Shown one piece after another: positions 6,522 through 16,287 of a stretch of DNA of 64,000 nucleotides. Position numbers and translations under genes: made by a program. This DNA is from Hyphomicrobiales bacterium (GTDB lineage Bacteria; Pseudomonadota; Alphaproteobacteria; Rhizobiales; Rhizobiaceae), in contig UCHV01000005.1 in assembly GCA_900472395.1 (NCBI GenBank), positions 62,001-126,000 of the forward strand. The letters run 5' to 3'. The stretch's first letter is position 1. Each line of letters opens with the position of its first letter. A model generated the notes under the pieces. That model saw nothing but the letters and a program-made list of their open reading frames with translations. It did not search any database and was not told the DNA's origin.

Positions 6522-8333
6522 TCATGCCCTGCGACTTTGGCCTGGCCGTTCCGCCACCTGCCCGTAATTGCGCAGAAGTGTGGCCGCCGCATCGCGATCC
6601 ACCGCCCTGGAAAACAGGTAGCCCTGCCCCAAAGCGCAACCGAGATCGAGCAATTGCGCGGCCTGCGCATTTTCCTCGATACCTTCCGCCACGACACGGA
6701 TGCCGAGTTTGTGGGCGATATCGATGACACCCTCCACGATAAAGGCCGCCGGATCGAGCGGCCGCAGGCGGTCGGTGAACGACTTGTCGATCTTGATGAT
6801 ATCCACCGGCACCGTGAGAAGATGCGTGAGCGAGGCGTAACCCGTGCCGAAATCATCGAGCGCCACGCGCAAACCGCTTGACCGCAGGCGGCGAATTTCC
6901 TCGCCGATATCGAACCCGCCCTGCCCGAAATAGACGGATTCGGTTACTTCCACGATGACGTGTTTCAGCGGCACTCCGGCCTCTTCGAACACGGAGCAGA
7001 TGCGCTCGTTGAGATTGCCACCGGCAAGGTCGGCTGCGGAAAGATTGACGCCGACATGCTGCAACGGCAGGCCGTCATCCAGCCAGATACGCATGTCGCG
7101 CGCCACCTGTTCCAGCATACATTGGGTTAGTTCGGCCGCCACCTGCGCATCCTTGGTGGCCTCATGAAAATGCGCGGCGGCAACGATTTCGCCCGATGGC
7201 GTGCGCATGCGGGCCAGCGCTTCGAAACCGACGATCTGGCGGTTATCGAGCCGCACGATGGGCTGGTAAAAGGCATGAATGCGCGCCTGCGCCAGCGCCA
7301 GCCCGACATCGCGGATTGCCCGAAAACGGCGAGTAAGCGCGGTGCCCAGGCCATCGGCAAACTGCACATATTGGCCGCGGCTGCGTTCCTTGGCATGGTA
7401 AAGCGCCAGATCGGCATTCTGCAACACGGCGTCAGGCGCCTCATCGGCACCGGCCAGCGCTCCGCCGATCGTGGCCTTGGGAAACACCACGTGGCCGGCG
7501 CAATGACAGGCGGCCGAAAGCGACGACAGGATATCCGCGGCCATCCTTTCCAGCTCATCCGGGGCATTTTCGCGATAAACGATGATGGCGAACTCATCTC
7601 CACCGAGCCGGAACGTGCTGTCCGGCCCGCCGAGCGCTGAGGCTCGGGAAGCAACCGTCTGGATCAGGCCATCGCCCGCGGCATGGCCAAAAGTGTCGTT
7701 CACCAGTTTCAGGTTGTCGATATCGACAAGAAGGATGCCCCAGGGGCTGATTGCATTGTCGAGGCCCGCCAGAACCTTGTTGAACCGCGCGCGGTTGGGC
7801 AGGCCGGTCAGGGCATCGGTATAGGTCAGCTTTTCGCGTTCGCGCAGGCGTTCGTCGCGCTCGATGGCAATGGAGCAGAGGTGAACGCTGGCCTCGACGA
7901 TGCGTTTTTCCGTTTCGTTTGGCCCACGGTTTCGCCGAAAATAGAATGCGAACGTGGCGGCCACCCGCTCGCCGACCATGATCGGAGTGGACCAGCATGC
8001 GACGAGGCCGAGCGGCAACGCCAGATCCTTGTATTTGCTCCAGCGACTGTCAGTGGCGATATCGGTCACGACGACCGGCTGCTTCAGGAACGCCGCCGTG
8101 CCGCACGAACCTGACATCGGCCCCGCAGGCAGATTATCGACGGCGGCGGAAAAATGCGGCGGCAAGGATGGCGCTGCGAGCGGATGCAGCAGCCCGTCCC
8201 TGACGGACAGAACGGAACAGACGATATCCGGCGCGATGACTTCCACCTCGCGGCAGAGAAGATCAACGATCTTTTCGAGCGGCTCGCCGCGCGCAATCAT
8301 TTCGAGAATGGCATTCTGCAGTTCAAGGATCAT
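6522..8333 (-). CDS. GAF-GGDEF-EAL cyclic-di-GMP turnover protein
   Basis: 603 residues, cytoplasmic (no membrane segment). An N-terminal GAF-like sensor spans about residues 15-160 (SGSCGTAAFLKQPVVVTDI is typical). A diguanylate cyclase domain at ~170-335 has an intact GGDEF at 244-248. A phosphodiesterase domain at ~345-590 has EAL at 371-373, the DDFGTGYASL loop and KIDKSF. The usual RxxD inhibitory site five residues before GGDEF is replaced by GGPD, so product inhibition at that site is probably absent. Both enzymatic signatures are complete, so it may be bifunctional, with the GAF domain choosing the activity; which direction dominates cannot be read from sequence. Confidence 0.92.
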   Translation of the reverse strand: MILELQNAILEMIARGEPLEKIVDLLCREVEVIAPDIVCSVLSVRDGLLHPLAAPSLPPHFSAAVDNLPAGPMSGSCGTAAFLKQPVVVTDIATDSRWSKYKDLALPLGLVACWSTPIMVGERVAATFAFYFRRNRGPNETEKRIVEASVHLCSIAIERDERLREREKLTYTDALTGLPNRARFNKVLAGLDNAISPWGILLVDIDNLKLVNDTFGHAAGDGLIQTVASRASALGGPDSTFRLGGDEFAIIVYRENAPDELERMAADILSSLSAACHCAGHVVFPKATIGGALAGADEAPDAVLQNADLALYHAKERSRGQYVQFADGLGTALTRRFRAIRDVGLALAQARIHAFYQPIVRLDNRQIVGFEALARMRTPSGEIVAAAHFHEATKDAQVAAELTQCMLEQVARDMRIWLDDGLPLQHVGVNLSAADLAGGNLNERICSVFEEAGVPLKHVIVEVTESVYFGQGGFDIGEEIRRLRSSGLRVALDDFGTGYASLTHLLTVPVDIIKIDKSFTDRLRPLDPAAFIVEGVIDIAHKLGIRVVAEGIEENAQAAQLLDLGCALGQGYLFSRAVDRDAAATLLRNYGQVAERPGQSRRA

Positions 8334-8465
8334 GATATCGCCCGATGAAGAAGCAATCCCATCCGTAGAGCGCCGGAATTGCCAGGGCGTTTTATATATC
8401 GGTAAATTCTAATCTAAGGTTTACGAGCCGGCCTCGCATCACGATTGAAATGCCATCGCGCGCGT

Positions 8466-9368
8466 TTAGCGCACCACCTGCACCGTCTGCGCCAAAAGCT
8501 TGAACACGGGACGCGCGGTGGCCGTCGCTTCGCGGGTCGTTGTGCAGGCAATGCTGATGCGGCCGGTCGGCGTATCGGCAAAAACGACGTACTGGCGGGC
8601 AGTTTCGGCATCCGGACCTGCGGTCGGGGCAAGCAGCATTTCCACACCCTTGGCATTGTGCAGGTTGATCGTCTGCAGGTCTTCCACCCGTTTTCCGCCC
8701 TCTTCCATCGAGGCGCGCAGCGGCTTTACCAGTTCATCGAACATGGCCTCGCCGTTCAGCTTTTCCTGAGACCAGCCGTAACGGGGATTATCCTTTTCCC
8801 AGCTACGAAAACCGACCTGGCAAAGCGACGAGCCGGGCACTTCGGAAAAACGCCCGGATGTCGTGGCGCCGAGATTGTATTTCACCGTCTCTTCGCCCGG
8901 TGGATCGGCTTTGCCGATGGTTTGCAGCTCGGCCGGCGTGGTGAAGGTGAGGCCCGTCGCCGCATCCTTGACGGTCGGGTTGGGCAATATCATTTCCATG
9001 CGGATCGGCGCGACGATCTTCTCCGTTTCGCCGGTCATGTCAGGGGAAAAGGATGCGACCGGCGACATTCTGAGGATCGCCTGGCGCGCGCTTTCATCCA
9101 CCTGCGGCACACCGGAGCTTTCGCGGATTTCCACGTCGGTGATCGAGCCATCCTTTTGAACGACAAAGGCGATCTTGGCGGTCTTGACACCGCTGACACC
9201 TGCAACGGGGCGCGGAACCCTCAGAGAACGGTGGATCTTTCGCGAAAGCGCAGTCGTCCATTCCTGTTTGTTGGAAGGTTGCGGCTCCGGCCGGGGCCCC
9301 TTTGTCTGCGCCATCACACCGGTCGCTGCGCAAAGCAGCGCCGCCAGCAAAAGTCCCATCCGTTTCAT
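8466..9368 (-). CDS. Periplasmic protein with TonB C-terminal-type domain
   Basis: 300 residues with a Sec signal peptide (MKRMGLLLAALLCAATGVMAQ). Residues ~45-125 resemble the TonB/TolA C-terminal fold (KIAFVVQKDGSITDVEIRESSG, VDESARQAILRMSP). The remaining ~175 residues form a second, unrecognised domain with cysteines (SSLCQVGF, SIACTTT). There is no membrane anchor or proline-rich spacer, so it is not a normal energy-transducing TonB. The start at 9368 was chosen because the signal peptide begins there; the longer frame adds a non-signal leader. It has no visible transport partner. Confidence 0.75.
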   Translation of the reverse strand: MKRMGLLLAALLCAATGVMAQTKGPRPEPQPSNKQEWTTALSRKIHRSLRVPRPVAGVSGVKTAKIAFVVQKDGSITDVEIRESSGVPQVDESARQAILRMSPVASFSPDMTGETEKIVAPIRMEMILPNPTVKDAATGLTFTTPAELQTIGKADPPGEETVKYNLGATTSGRFSEVPGSSLCQVGFRSWEKDNPRYGWSQEKLNGEAMFDELVKPLRASMEEGGKRVEDLQTINLHNAKGVEMLLAPTAGPDAETARQYVVFADTPTGRISIACTTTREATATARPVFKLLAQTVQVVR

Positions 9369-9461
9369 GTCATGCCCACCCACGCGATATGCCCGGCAAA
9401 CTAGCTTATTTGCCTCATATTTCAAGCACATAAATGGACAGATGAAAGACGGTGACCAGCC

Positions 9462-9560
9462 TCAGCCGCGGCGGTTCATGTCGTGCACGACCCAGCGGAA
9501 AAAGAAATAGATGGCAACCGACGCGATGAACAAGGGAAACAGATTGTGGATTGTATCCAT
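9462..9560 (-). CDS. 32-residue single-span membrane protein
   Basis: A 33-codon frame (with stop), MDTIHNLFPLFIASVAIYFF..., forming one transmembrane helix followed by RWVVHDMNRRG, a basic C-terminus. It lies upstream of the TonB-domain gene on the same strand. The ribosome-binding site is weak (GGA 12 bases upstream), but the hydrophobic profile and positive tail are typical of real small proteins. Function unknown. Confidence 0.5.
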   Translation of the reverse strand: MDTIHNLFPLFIASVAIYFFFRWVVHDMNRRG

Positions 9561-9789
9561 GCTGAAAAATCCGGCGGCGCCCAAGGATTCGGGACTGTAC
9601 TAAGATTGAACGAAAATCATTAAACGCAAATTAAGTAAATATAGAACTGTTCGCAGACGCAGCAAAATTGCGTAGCTCCCAAAAATGGTTTGTGTGCGCC
9701 ACACGACAACCGTTAGCCCTGTACGGTCATCGCACTGTCATGCGGATCGAAAACCGGGCATAATCAGCGTTTTGATGCGGAGTTCTGAT

Positions 9790-10272
9790 GTGAGCGTTGC
9801 CTTTACCAAGGAAGAAAGCGCGGAAACGGCGGCGGAAACGCTGTTGCCCGCACGACCGATTTCGCCACACCCCAATCTGGTCACGGAAACGGGCCTGAAG
9901 GCGCTCGAGTTGCAACTGCAAGAAGTCCGCGCGGCCTATGCCGCTGTCGAGGATATCGACGATGTCAACGAAAAGCGCCGCCAGACGGCCGGGCCGCTGC
10001 GTGACATCCGTTACCTGAGCGAGCGCATAAGCACTGCCCAGCTGATCCCTGCCCCGACGTCGACCGACATGGTGTCCTTCGGCAGCACCGTCACCTTCGA
10101 ACGCGACGATGGCCGGGTTCAAACCTACCGCATCGTCGGCGAAGACGAGGCCGACCCCAAGGCCGGTTCAATCTCCTACGTCTCGCCGGTGGCCCGCGTT
10201 TTGCACGGCAAGGCGGTGGGCGATGTGGTGAGCGTCGGAGGCCAGGACCTGGAGATCATCGCGATCGCCTGA
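9790..10272 (+). CDS. GreA/GreB-type transcription elongation factor family protein
   Basis: 160 residues. The N-terminal ~90 residues are helical and correspond to the Gre coiled coil. The C-terminal part (MVSFGSTVTFERDDGR, YRIVGEDEADPKAGSISYVSPVARVLHGKAVGDVV) is the FKBP-like GreA/GreB C-terminal domain. Gre factors stimulate RNA cleavage in backtracked RNA polymerase through acidic residues at the coiled-coil tip (here in VEDIDDVNEK). A GTG start at 9790 is preferred because GCGGAG lies 7 bases upstream; an in-frame ATG at 9775 lacks such a site. It may be the second Gre-like gene of the genome. Confidence 0.82.
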   Translation: MSVAFTKEESAETAAETLLPARPISPHPNLVTETGLKALELQLQEVRAAYAAVEDIDDVNEKRRQTAGPLRDIRYLSERISTAQLIPAPTSTDMVSFGSTVTFERDDGRVQTYRIVGEDEADPKAGSISYVSPVARVLHGKAVGDVVSVGGQDLEIIAIA

Positions 10273-10309
10273 CGATGCCGTCGCGACAACGCATCGCTCC
10301 AATCCTGCT

Positions 10310-11431
10310 TCAGCTCTGCAACATGTGTTGGCGCGCGCCATCCATGATCGCCGCGCCATTGGCATTGGCCGCACCTTCGGCCCGCACGCGCGGCAAAGCG
10401 GCCGGATATTCGCGCTGGATAAAATCGATGATCTTTTCGCGCATTTCGCAACGCATGTCGAAAGTCTTCGGCGCGCTGGGGGCCGAAATCAGGATGCGGA
10501 TCTGCATCACGCTTTCGGTGAAATCCGTCACTTGGACATTGACCACCTTGCGATCCCAGATTTTCGATTCATTGGCGATTTCCTCCACCCGTTTGCGGAT
10601 GGCCGATACCGGCACCGAATAATCGAGATAGATCATGACCGTGCCGATCAGCGCAGAACTCTCTCGCGTCCAGTTCTGAAACGGGTTCTCGATGAAATAG
10701 GAAAGCGGCAGGATCATCCTTCGCCAGTCCCAAAGCTTCACCACCACATAGGTCGAGGTGATTTCCTCCACATTGCCCCACTCACCTTCGACAATTAGCG
10801 CATCGTCGATGCGGATCGGCTGGGTGATGGCAAGCTGAATGCCGGCAAAAATGTTTTTCAGCATCGGCTGGAGCGCCAGACCGAGAACGATACCGGCAAC
10901 ACCGGCGGAAGCCAGAACGCTGACGCCATACTGCTGCACGGCCGGAAACGTCATCAGCATGGCGGCAATCGTCAGCGCCACGATCATGAATGAGCCGATA
11001 CGCTCCCCGATACGAGACTGGGTCACATGTGTGCGGGCGAGCAGATTGTCTTCGGCATCCAGCTTGAAACGGCGCAGATAGACGGTCATCCAAATATGCA
11101 GGACCACCTTTGCGGACCAGCCGAGCAAGAGGATGAAACCCAGCAGCAGAACGTGGCGGATGAAGCCGGCGGGTTGCGGCCCCAGGGGCGCGATGCTGGC
11201 AGCAAAGGAAAGTGTGAAGGTGAGTATCGCAAGCTTGAGCGGCCGCTTGCCACGCGATACCAGCGAACGCCAGAAAAGGTCCTTGTTTTCCACCAGCCGC
11301 GTAAAAATGCGGAAGGCCAGACGATGGATGGCCAGACCGGCAAACAGCGCGATGACCAGCACACCGATGCTGACCATCCAGTTCGGCAGCCAATCGGTAT
11401 AGGCGCGGAATTCAGCAATAAAATGGTCCAT
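10310..11431 (-). CDS. MscS-family mechanosensitive ion channel
   Basis: 373 residues. Transmembrane segments lie at about 18-38, 66-90, 98-120 and 150-172. A pore-lining glycine/alanine-rich helix follows (VSVLASAGVAGIVLGLALQPMLKNIFAG at ~172-198), the hallmark of MscS TM3. The cytoplasmic beta domain begins RIDDALIVEGEWGNVEEI and contains YFIENPFQNW. MscS channels open under membrane tension and release solutes on hypo-osmotic shock. The extra N-terminal helices make it slightly larger than E. coli MscS. It converges with the Gre-factor gene; no partner. Confidence 0.92.
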   Translation of the reverse strand: MDHFIAEFRAYTDWLPNWMVSIGVLVIALFAGLAIHRLAFRIFTRLVENKDLFWRSLVSRGKRPLKLAILTFTLSFAASIAPLGPQPAGFIRHVLLLGFILLLGWSAKVVLHIWMTVYLRRFKLDAEDNLLARTHVTQSRIGERIGSFMIVALTIAAMLMTFPAVQQYGVSVLASAGVAGIVLGLALQPMLKNIFAGIQLAITQPIRIDDALIVEGEWGNVEEITSTYVVVKLWDWRRMILPLSYFIENPFQNWTRESSALIGTVMIYLDYSVPVSAIRKRVEEIANESKIWDRKVVNVQVTDFTESVMQIRILISAPSAPKTFDMRCEMREKIIDFIQREYPAALPRVRAEGAANANGAAIMDGARQHMLQS

Positions 11432-11552
11432 GCTTCCCAGCTAGGGTGCATTGCAGCATATAAAACCCCTCTCCTCAAAATTTCACGCTTTCGTCAACGT
11501 TTCGGCGAACAGATGGCCATGTTGCACGTTGGGAAAGCAGAAGGAGAAGATC

Positions 11553-12053
11553 ATGGCACCGACAATGGCAACTCGATCACCCATTCCCGGCAACGGATCG
11601 CAATCCGAAAATGCGTTCACACACACTGGCGGGCAGGATGATTTTTACCTCGGACGATTTCTTGCAGCCCAGCAGGCGGTTTATCCGACCGTGCTCGAAG
11701 AGCTGCGAGGCGGAGAAAAACAAAGCCATTGGATGTGGTTCATATTCCCGCAGGCAAAGGGGCTTGGCCGCTCTCCCATGGCGCACCGTTACGCAATCGC
11801 ATCGCGGGCGGAAGCGGAAGCCTACCTCTTAGATCCCATTCTCGGCCGGCGGTTGACGGAATGCACCGAAGCCATGCTGACCCATTCGGATCGGTCGGCA
11901 CACGATATTCTCGGCTCGCCCGACCACATGAAATTCTGCTCTTCGATGACATTGTTTGCCGAGGTCAGCAAAAAGGGCTCGCCTTTCGAGCGAGCCCTTG
12001 ATGAATTCTGCGATGGCAAGCGCGACGAACGCACGCTTGCCTTCCTGAACTAG
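11553..12053 (+). CDS. DUF1810 family protein
   Basis: 166 residues. DUF1810 motifs are clear: SHWMWFIFPQAKGLG (~58-72), HRYAIASRAEAEAYL, and the C-terminal SSMTLFAEVS. The first ~25 residues are a non-conserved leader. DUF1810 proteins are small, all-helical, calpastatin-like annotated proteins of unknown function. The start is supported by an AAGGAGAAGATC ribosome-binding site. It is convergent with the Tim44-like gene, the two ending only 28 bases apart. Confidence 0.85.
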   Translation: MAPTMATRSPIPGNGSQSENAFTHTGGQDDFYLGRFLAAQQAVYPTVLEELRGGEKQSHWMWFIFPQAKGLGRSPMAHRYAIASRAEAEAYLLDPILGRRLTECTEAMLTHSDRSAHDILGSPDHMKFCSSMTLFAEVSKKGSPFERALDEFCDGKRDERTLAFLN

Positions 12054-12054
12054 A

Positions 12055-12084
12055 CGCCCGGCGCGATTACGCCCGGCGCGATTA
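12055..12084. repeat. Two tandem copies of a 15-bp unit
   Basis: CGCCCGGCGCGATTA occurs twice in a row in the short interval between the two convergent stop codons. The second copy contains the stop of the Tim44-like gene. This looks like a recent small tandem duplication. Confidence 0.8.
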
Positions 12085-13131
12085 CGCGCCCTGGATAGCT
12101 GACAGCTTCCATTCGCCGGCGGTCTTGCGGACAAAGGTCCAGACCTCGACGGTTTCACTTGGCGTACGCTCGTCACCTTCGACGACGGCGCCGGTGTTAC
12201 GGTCGCGCATGATGTCGATGCTGGAGTAGCGCATCGCGACGGTCGCATATTCCTGACCGTTTTCGCGCCAGGCTTCCGAAAGATCACCCTGCAGAAGCTG
12301 GATGTCCTTGACGTCGTTCTTCACGCCGGCCGTTGCGTTTTCACCGAGTTCTTCCGCCAGGTAAGACATCGCCTCCGGCGTGGTGAGGTCACGCAGCTTG
12401 GCATAATCTTCCGCGCCATAAGCGCCCTGAACATCCTGAAGCAGCTTTTCGAACTGGGTAAGGTCGCGGTCGGTAATGCCGATTTCATCGGTCTGCGGAC
12501 CAGCCTGACGTGGCGCAGCTGCTGCGGCAGCAGCACCGGCGGCCGCTCCGCCACCCATGGTCGGGATGCGGAAGCCCGGCTGACCGCCGTTGCCACCCGC
12601 ATTGCCATTGCTGCCACGCGGGGCGTCATGAGCGTTGCGCTGCGAACCGTAACCACCTGCCGGACCGGCAGCCTGTTGCTGACGACGCGCGAAGAAGCGG
12701 AATGCCAGCATGGCGAGGCCGCCAATCAGCGCGATCTGCAGCAACATGCCCATGAAGCCGGCCATGCCGCCAAAACCATTACCCATCATCATGCCGAACA
12801 GGCCGCCAAGGGCCAGACCGCCAAGAAGACCGCCGGCCATACCGCCGAACATGCCGGGACGGCGCTGCTGCTGTGCAGCCTGCGCACCCATGCCATTGGC
12901 CGGGGTGGCGGCGTTCTGTTGCGTATTCGGGGTCATCGAACGGTTGATGCCGGTTGCGGCACCGGGAGCCGTGTTGGTGGTGGCCGGCGCCGAATAGGTG
13001 CGCGAACCACGGCTGCCAAAACTGCTGCCGCCGCGACGGGCTTCAGCAAAATCCACGGCCACGAGCGAGACCGCAATGCCGAGTGCGGCCACTGCGAACA
13101 CGTGCTTCAACCGCTGAATTTTCGATAACAT
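12082..13131 (-). CDS. Tim44-like domain membrane protein
   Basis: 349 residues. It has an N-terminal signal or anchor (HVFAVAALGIAVSLVAVDFAEA), an Arg/Gly/Ser-rich spacer, and then a Gly/Met-rich hydrophobic region (GGMAGGLLGGLALGGLFGMM and a following helix, ~95-150). A Gln/Gly/Ala-rich linker leads to a C-terminal Tim44/MBA1-like domain (~215-345: LTQFEKLLQDVQGAYGAEDY ... VEVWTFVR). Bacterial Tim44-like proteins of alphaproteobacteria are thought to act at the inner membrane; their exact role is not settled. The start has GAAGGAGAGATTG upstream. The glycine-rich membrane segment resembles glycine-zipper helices. Confidence 0.85.
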   Translation of the reverse strand: MLSKIQRLKHVFAVAALGIAVSLVAVDFAEARRGGSSFGSRGSRTYSAPATTNTAPGAATGINRSMTPNTQQNAATPANGMGAQAAQQQRRPGMFGGMAGGLLGGLALGGLFGMMMGNGFGGMAGFMGMLLQIALIGGLAMLAFRFFARRQQQAAGPAGGYGSQRNAHDAPRGSNGNAGGNGGQPGFRIPTMGGGAAAGAAAAAAAPRQAGPQTDEIGITDRDLTQFEKLLQDVQGAYGAEDYAKLRDLTTPEAMSYLAEELGENATAGVKNDVKDIQLLQGDLSEAWRENGQEYATVAMRYSSIDIMRDRNTGAVVEGDERTPSETVEVWTFVRKTAGEWKLSAIQGA

Positions 13132-13352
13132 CAATCTCTCCTTCCGACCGCAGAGGTGCGGTCTGTCCCGCATCACATAGTGATGACGGACTCGGAATTT
13201 TAGAGCCACCACCACGTTTTCCCGCACCAGTAGATAGTCAAGAGATCGCGAGCCGCCAACTGAACTTAGCTCACATGGATGTGATAAGGCAGCCGAAGTA
13301 ATTGATAGATCGACAGGATTCGCTTGGCGCTGTGGCTACCGCCTCTGCAAAG

Positions 13353-13385
13353 CAGAGGGCCCGGCGTATGACACCGGACCCTCTG
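13353..13385 (-). terminator. Hairpin terminator downstream of serA
   Basis: Minus strand: CAGAGGGTCCGGTG pairs with CGCCGGGCCCTCTG around a 5-base loop, about 40 bases after the serA stop. The following tail is short (CTTTG). Confidence 0.6.
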
Positions 13386-13426
13386 TTGTTACCCCTGGGA
13401 GGATTTTATCGTTATGCGGAAACGTC

Positions 13427-15022
13427 TTATTCGACGTTGAAGACCAGCGGGCGGGCCTGCTTGACAGCTGGGTTGGCGGTCAGTTTTTCGAGAACATCCT
13501 GGGCAACCGGACCATCGACATAAAGCAGAGCGATGGCATCGCCACCTTCCTTGTCGCGGCCAAGCTGGAAGTTGGCAATGTTGACACCGGCATTACCGAG
13601 CGTGGTGCCGATAAAGCCGATCATGCCCGGTACGTCGGTGTTGGAGATATAGACCATGTTGGCACCGACATCGGCGTCCATGTTGATGCCCTTGATCTGG
13701 ATGAAGCGTGGCTTGCCATCCGAGAACACGGTGCCGGCAACGGAGCGCGTGTGCTTCTCGGTCTTGACCGTCAGCTTGATATAGCCGTCGTAAACGCCCG
13801 TCTTGTCGCGCTTCACTTCGGAAAGGACGACGCCCTTTTCCTTGATCATGATCGGCGCCGAAACCATGTTCACGTCAGACACCTGATTGCGGATCAGGCC
13901 GGCGAGCAGTGCCGAGGTCAGCGCGCGGGTGTTCATGCCGGCGGTCGCACCATCGAACAGGATTTCGATTTCCTTGATCGGATCGTCCGAAACGCCACCG
14001 ACAAAGGCACCGAGAACGTCGGCGAGCTTGATGAAGGGCTTCAGGATCGGCGCTTCTTCAGCGGTGATCGACGGCATGTTGATGGCGTTTGAGACGGCAC
14101 CCTTGACGAGGTAGTCCGACATCTGCTCGGCAACCTGAAGGGCGACGTTTTCCTGCGCTTCCGTGGTGGAGGCGCCCAGGTGCGGCGTGCAGACGACGTT
14201 GTCGAGCCCGAAAAGCGGGCTTTCGGTTGCTGGCTCGACGGCGAACACGTCGAAACCGGCGCCGGCGACATGGCCGGACTTGATGGCTTCGGCAAGTGCT
14301 GCTTCATCGACCAGACCGCCGCGGGCGCAATTGATGATGCGAACGCCCTTCTTGGTCTTGGCAAGGTTTTCAGCGCCAAGAATGCCACGGGTCTTGTCGG
14401 TCATCGGCACGTGCAGTGTGATGAAATCGGCGCGCGGCAGAAGCTCGTCCAGCTCGACCTTTTCGACACCCATTTCCTGGGCGCGTTCGACCGAGAGGAA
14501 GGGGTCATAAGCGATGACGTGCATGCCGAGGCCGATCGCCTTCTTGCAGACGATGCCGCCGATATTGCCGGCACCAATAACGCCGAGCGTCTTGCCGGTG
14601 ATTTCGACACCCATGAATTTCGACTTTTCCCACTTGCCGGCCTGCGTGGAGGCATCGGCTGCAGGCAGCTGACGGGCAACGGCGAACATCAGCGCGATGG
14701 CGTGTTCGGCAGTGGTGATCGAGTTGCCGAACGGGGTGTTCATGACGATGATACCGCGCTTCGACGCAGCCGGAATGTCAACGTTGTCGACACCGATACC
14801 GGCGCGGCCGATGACCTTGAGGTTGGTCGCGGCGGCAATCAGCTTTTCGGTCGCCTTGGTGGCAGAGCGGATGGCGAGACCATCGTAATTGCCGATGATT
14901 TCGGCCAGCTTGTCCTTGTCCTTGCCGAGCTTCGGCTGGAAATCGACTTCGACGCCGCGATCGCGAAAGATCTGGACGGCGGTTTCCGACAGTTCGTCGG
15001 ACACGAGTACGCGAGGTGCCAT
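13427..15022 (-). CDS. serA: D-3-phosphoglycerate dehydrogenase (long, type 1)
   Basis: 531 residues. It catalyses the first step of serine synthesis, 3-phosphoglycerate to 3-phosphohydroxypyruvate with NAD. Domains: split substrate-binding domain, Rossmann domain with GVIGAGNIGG (~147-156), catalytic Arg in CARGGLVDE, catalytic His in HLGASTTEAQ, then the ~130-residue intervening (ASB) domain and a C-terminal ACT domain (~455-531). The extra domain marks the long form found in mycobacteria and alphaproteobacteria. MAPRVLVSDEL is the normal N-terminus, so the start is placed at 15022. It is followed upstream by serC on the same strand, 83 bases away, so the two probably form one serine operon. 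Confidence 0.96.
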   Translation of the reverse strand: MAPRVLVSDELSETAVQIFRDRGVEVDFQPKLGKDKDKLAEIIGNYDGLAIRSATKATEKLIAAATNLKVIGRAGIGVDNVDIPAASKRGIIVMNTPFGNSITTAEHAIALMFAVARQLPAADASTQAGKWEKSKFMGVEITGKTLGVIGAGNIGGIVCKKAIGLGMHVIAYDPFLSVERAQEMGVEKVELDELLPRADFITLHVPMTDKTRGILGAENLAKTKKGVRIINCARGGLVDEAALAEAIKSGHVAGAGFDVFAVEPATESPLFGLDNVVCTPHLGASTTEAQENVALQVAEQMSDYLVKGAVSNAINMPSITAEEAPILKPFIKLADVLGAFVGGVSDDPIKEIEILFDGATAGMNTRALTSALLAGLIRNQVSDVNMVSAPIMIKEKGVVLSEVKRDKTGVYDGYIKLTVKTEKHTRSVAGTVFSDGKPRFIQIKGINMDADVGANMVYISNTDVPGMIGFIGTTLGNAGVNIANFQLGRDKEGGDAIALLYVDGPVAQDVLEKLTANPAVKQARPLVFNVE

Positions 15023-15105
15023 TTTTGGGCTCCTTAAAAGGGGTTCAATGCTGAATTCGGTATGAGGCGGTGCCGCATCATATGGCGGCACCGGGTATCA
15101 AAAGA

Positions 15106-16287
15106 TCAGGCGGCGGCCTTGTTGAGCGCGGCCTTCTGCGTTTCGAACGCGTAGGTCAGCCACGGCATCAGGGCAGCCATGTCGGCGGTCTCGATGGTCG
15201 CGCCGGCCCAGATGCGAAGACCGGAAGGCGCATCGCGGTAAGCGCCGATGTCGAGCGCGACACCTTCCTTTTCGAGGATGGAGGTGACGCCCTTGGCGAA
15301 TGCGGCCTGCGCGTCGGCATCGAGAGCGGCAACATCAGCGTCAACGATCTTCAGGCAGACGGAGGTGTTGGAACGGGTCTCGTCGACCTGCGCGAGATTG
15401 GCGATCCAGTCGTTTGCCGCAACGAAATCGAAGATGACCTTGGCATTGGCATCGGCGCGGGCGATCAGGCCCTTGAGGCCGCCAACCGTCTTTGCCCATT
15501 CGAGCGCATCGATATAGTCCTCGACGCACAACATCGAAGGCGTGTTGATCGTTTCGCCCTTGAAGATGCCTTCCGAAAGCTTGCCGCCCGAGGTCATGCG
15601 GAAAATCTTCGGCAGTGGCCATGCCGGAACATAGGTGGTGAGGCGTTCGACGGCGCGCGGGGAAAGGATGATCATGCCGTGACCGCCCTCACCGCCCAGA
15701 ACCTTCTGCCAGGAGAAGGTGGTGACGTCGAGTTTCGAAAAATCGAGATCCTGCGCAAAGGCGGCAGAAGTGGCGTCGCAAATGGTCAGGCCCTTGCGGT
15801 CCGCCGGAATGAAATCGGCATTGGCGACGCGCACGCCGGAGGTGGTGCCGTTCCAGGTGAAGACGACGTCACGGTCGAAATCCACCTCAGCGAGGTTCGG
15901 AAGGAGACCGTAATCGGCCTCGAACTTGCGAACATCCTTGAGCTTCAACTGCTTGACGACATCGGTAACCCAGCCGGCACCGAAGCTTTCCCAAGCGAGC
16001 ATATCGACGCCACGCTCGCCGAGCAGCGACCAGAGCGCCATTTCGACAGCGCCGGTATCGGATGCGGGAACGATGCCGATACGGTAATCGGCCGGGACGT
16101 TCAGAATTTCACGGGTGAGATTGATGGCCTGTGCCAACTTGTCCTTGCCAACCTTGGCGCGGTGCGAACGACCGAGCGGGGCATCGGAAAGAGCTTCGAG
16201 CGACCAACCGGGGCGCTTCGAGCAGGGGCCAGAAGAAAAATGAGCATTATTCGGACGTACGTCCGGTTTCGCGGTGCCATTGGCCAT
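15106..16287 (-). CDS. serC: Phosphoserine aminotransferase
   Basis: 393 residues, of the alphaproteobacterial/long subfamily. It transfers an amino group from glutamate to 3-phosphohydroxypyruvate using PLP. The N-terminus [20 protein letters not shown], containing the phosphate-binding SSGPC, is typical. The PLP lysine lies in [14 protein letters not shown], and the PSMLCVEDY and [12 protein letters not shown] segments match the family. The start at 16287 sits just after a conserved leader hairpin whose 3' side contains the ribosome-binding site. It is first gene of a serC-serA unit. Confidence 0.96.
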   Translation of the reverse strand: MANGTAKPDVRPNNAHFSSGPCSKRPGWSLEALSDAPLGRSHRAKVGKDKLAQAINLTREILNVPADYRIGIVPASDTGAVEMALWSLLGERGVDMLAWESFGAGWVTDVVKQLKLKDVRKFEADYGLLPNLAEVDFDRDVVFTWNGTTSGVRVANADFIPADRKGLTICDATSAAFAQDLDFSKLDVTTFSWQKVLGGEGGHGMIILSPRAVERLTTYVPAWPLPKIFRMTSGGKLSEGIFKGETINTPSMLCVEDYIDALEWAKTVGGLKGLIARADANAKVIFDFVAANDWIANLAQVDETRSNTSVCLKIVDADVAALDADAQAAFAKGVTSILEKEGVALDIGAYRDAPSGLRIWAGATIETADMAALMPWLTYAFETQKAALNKAAA

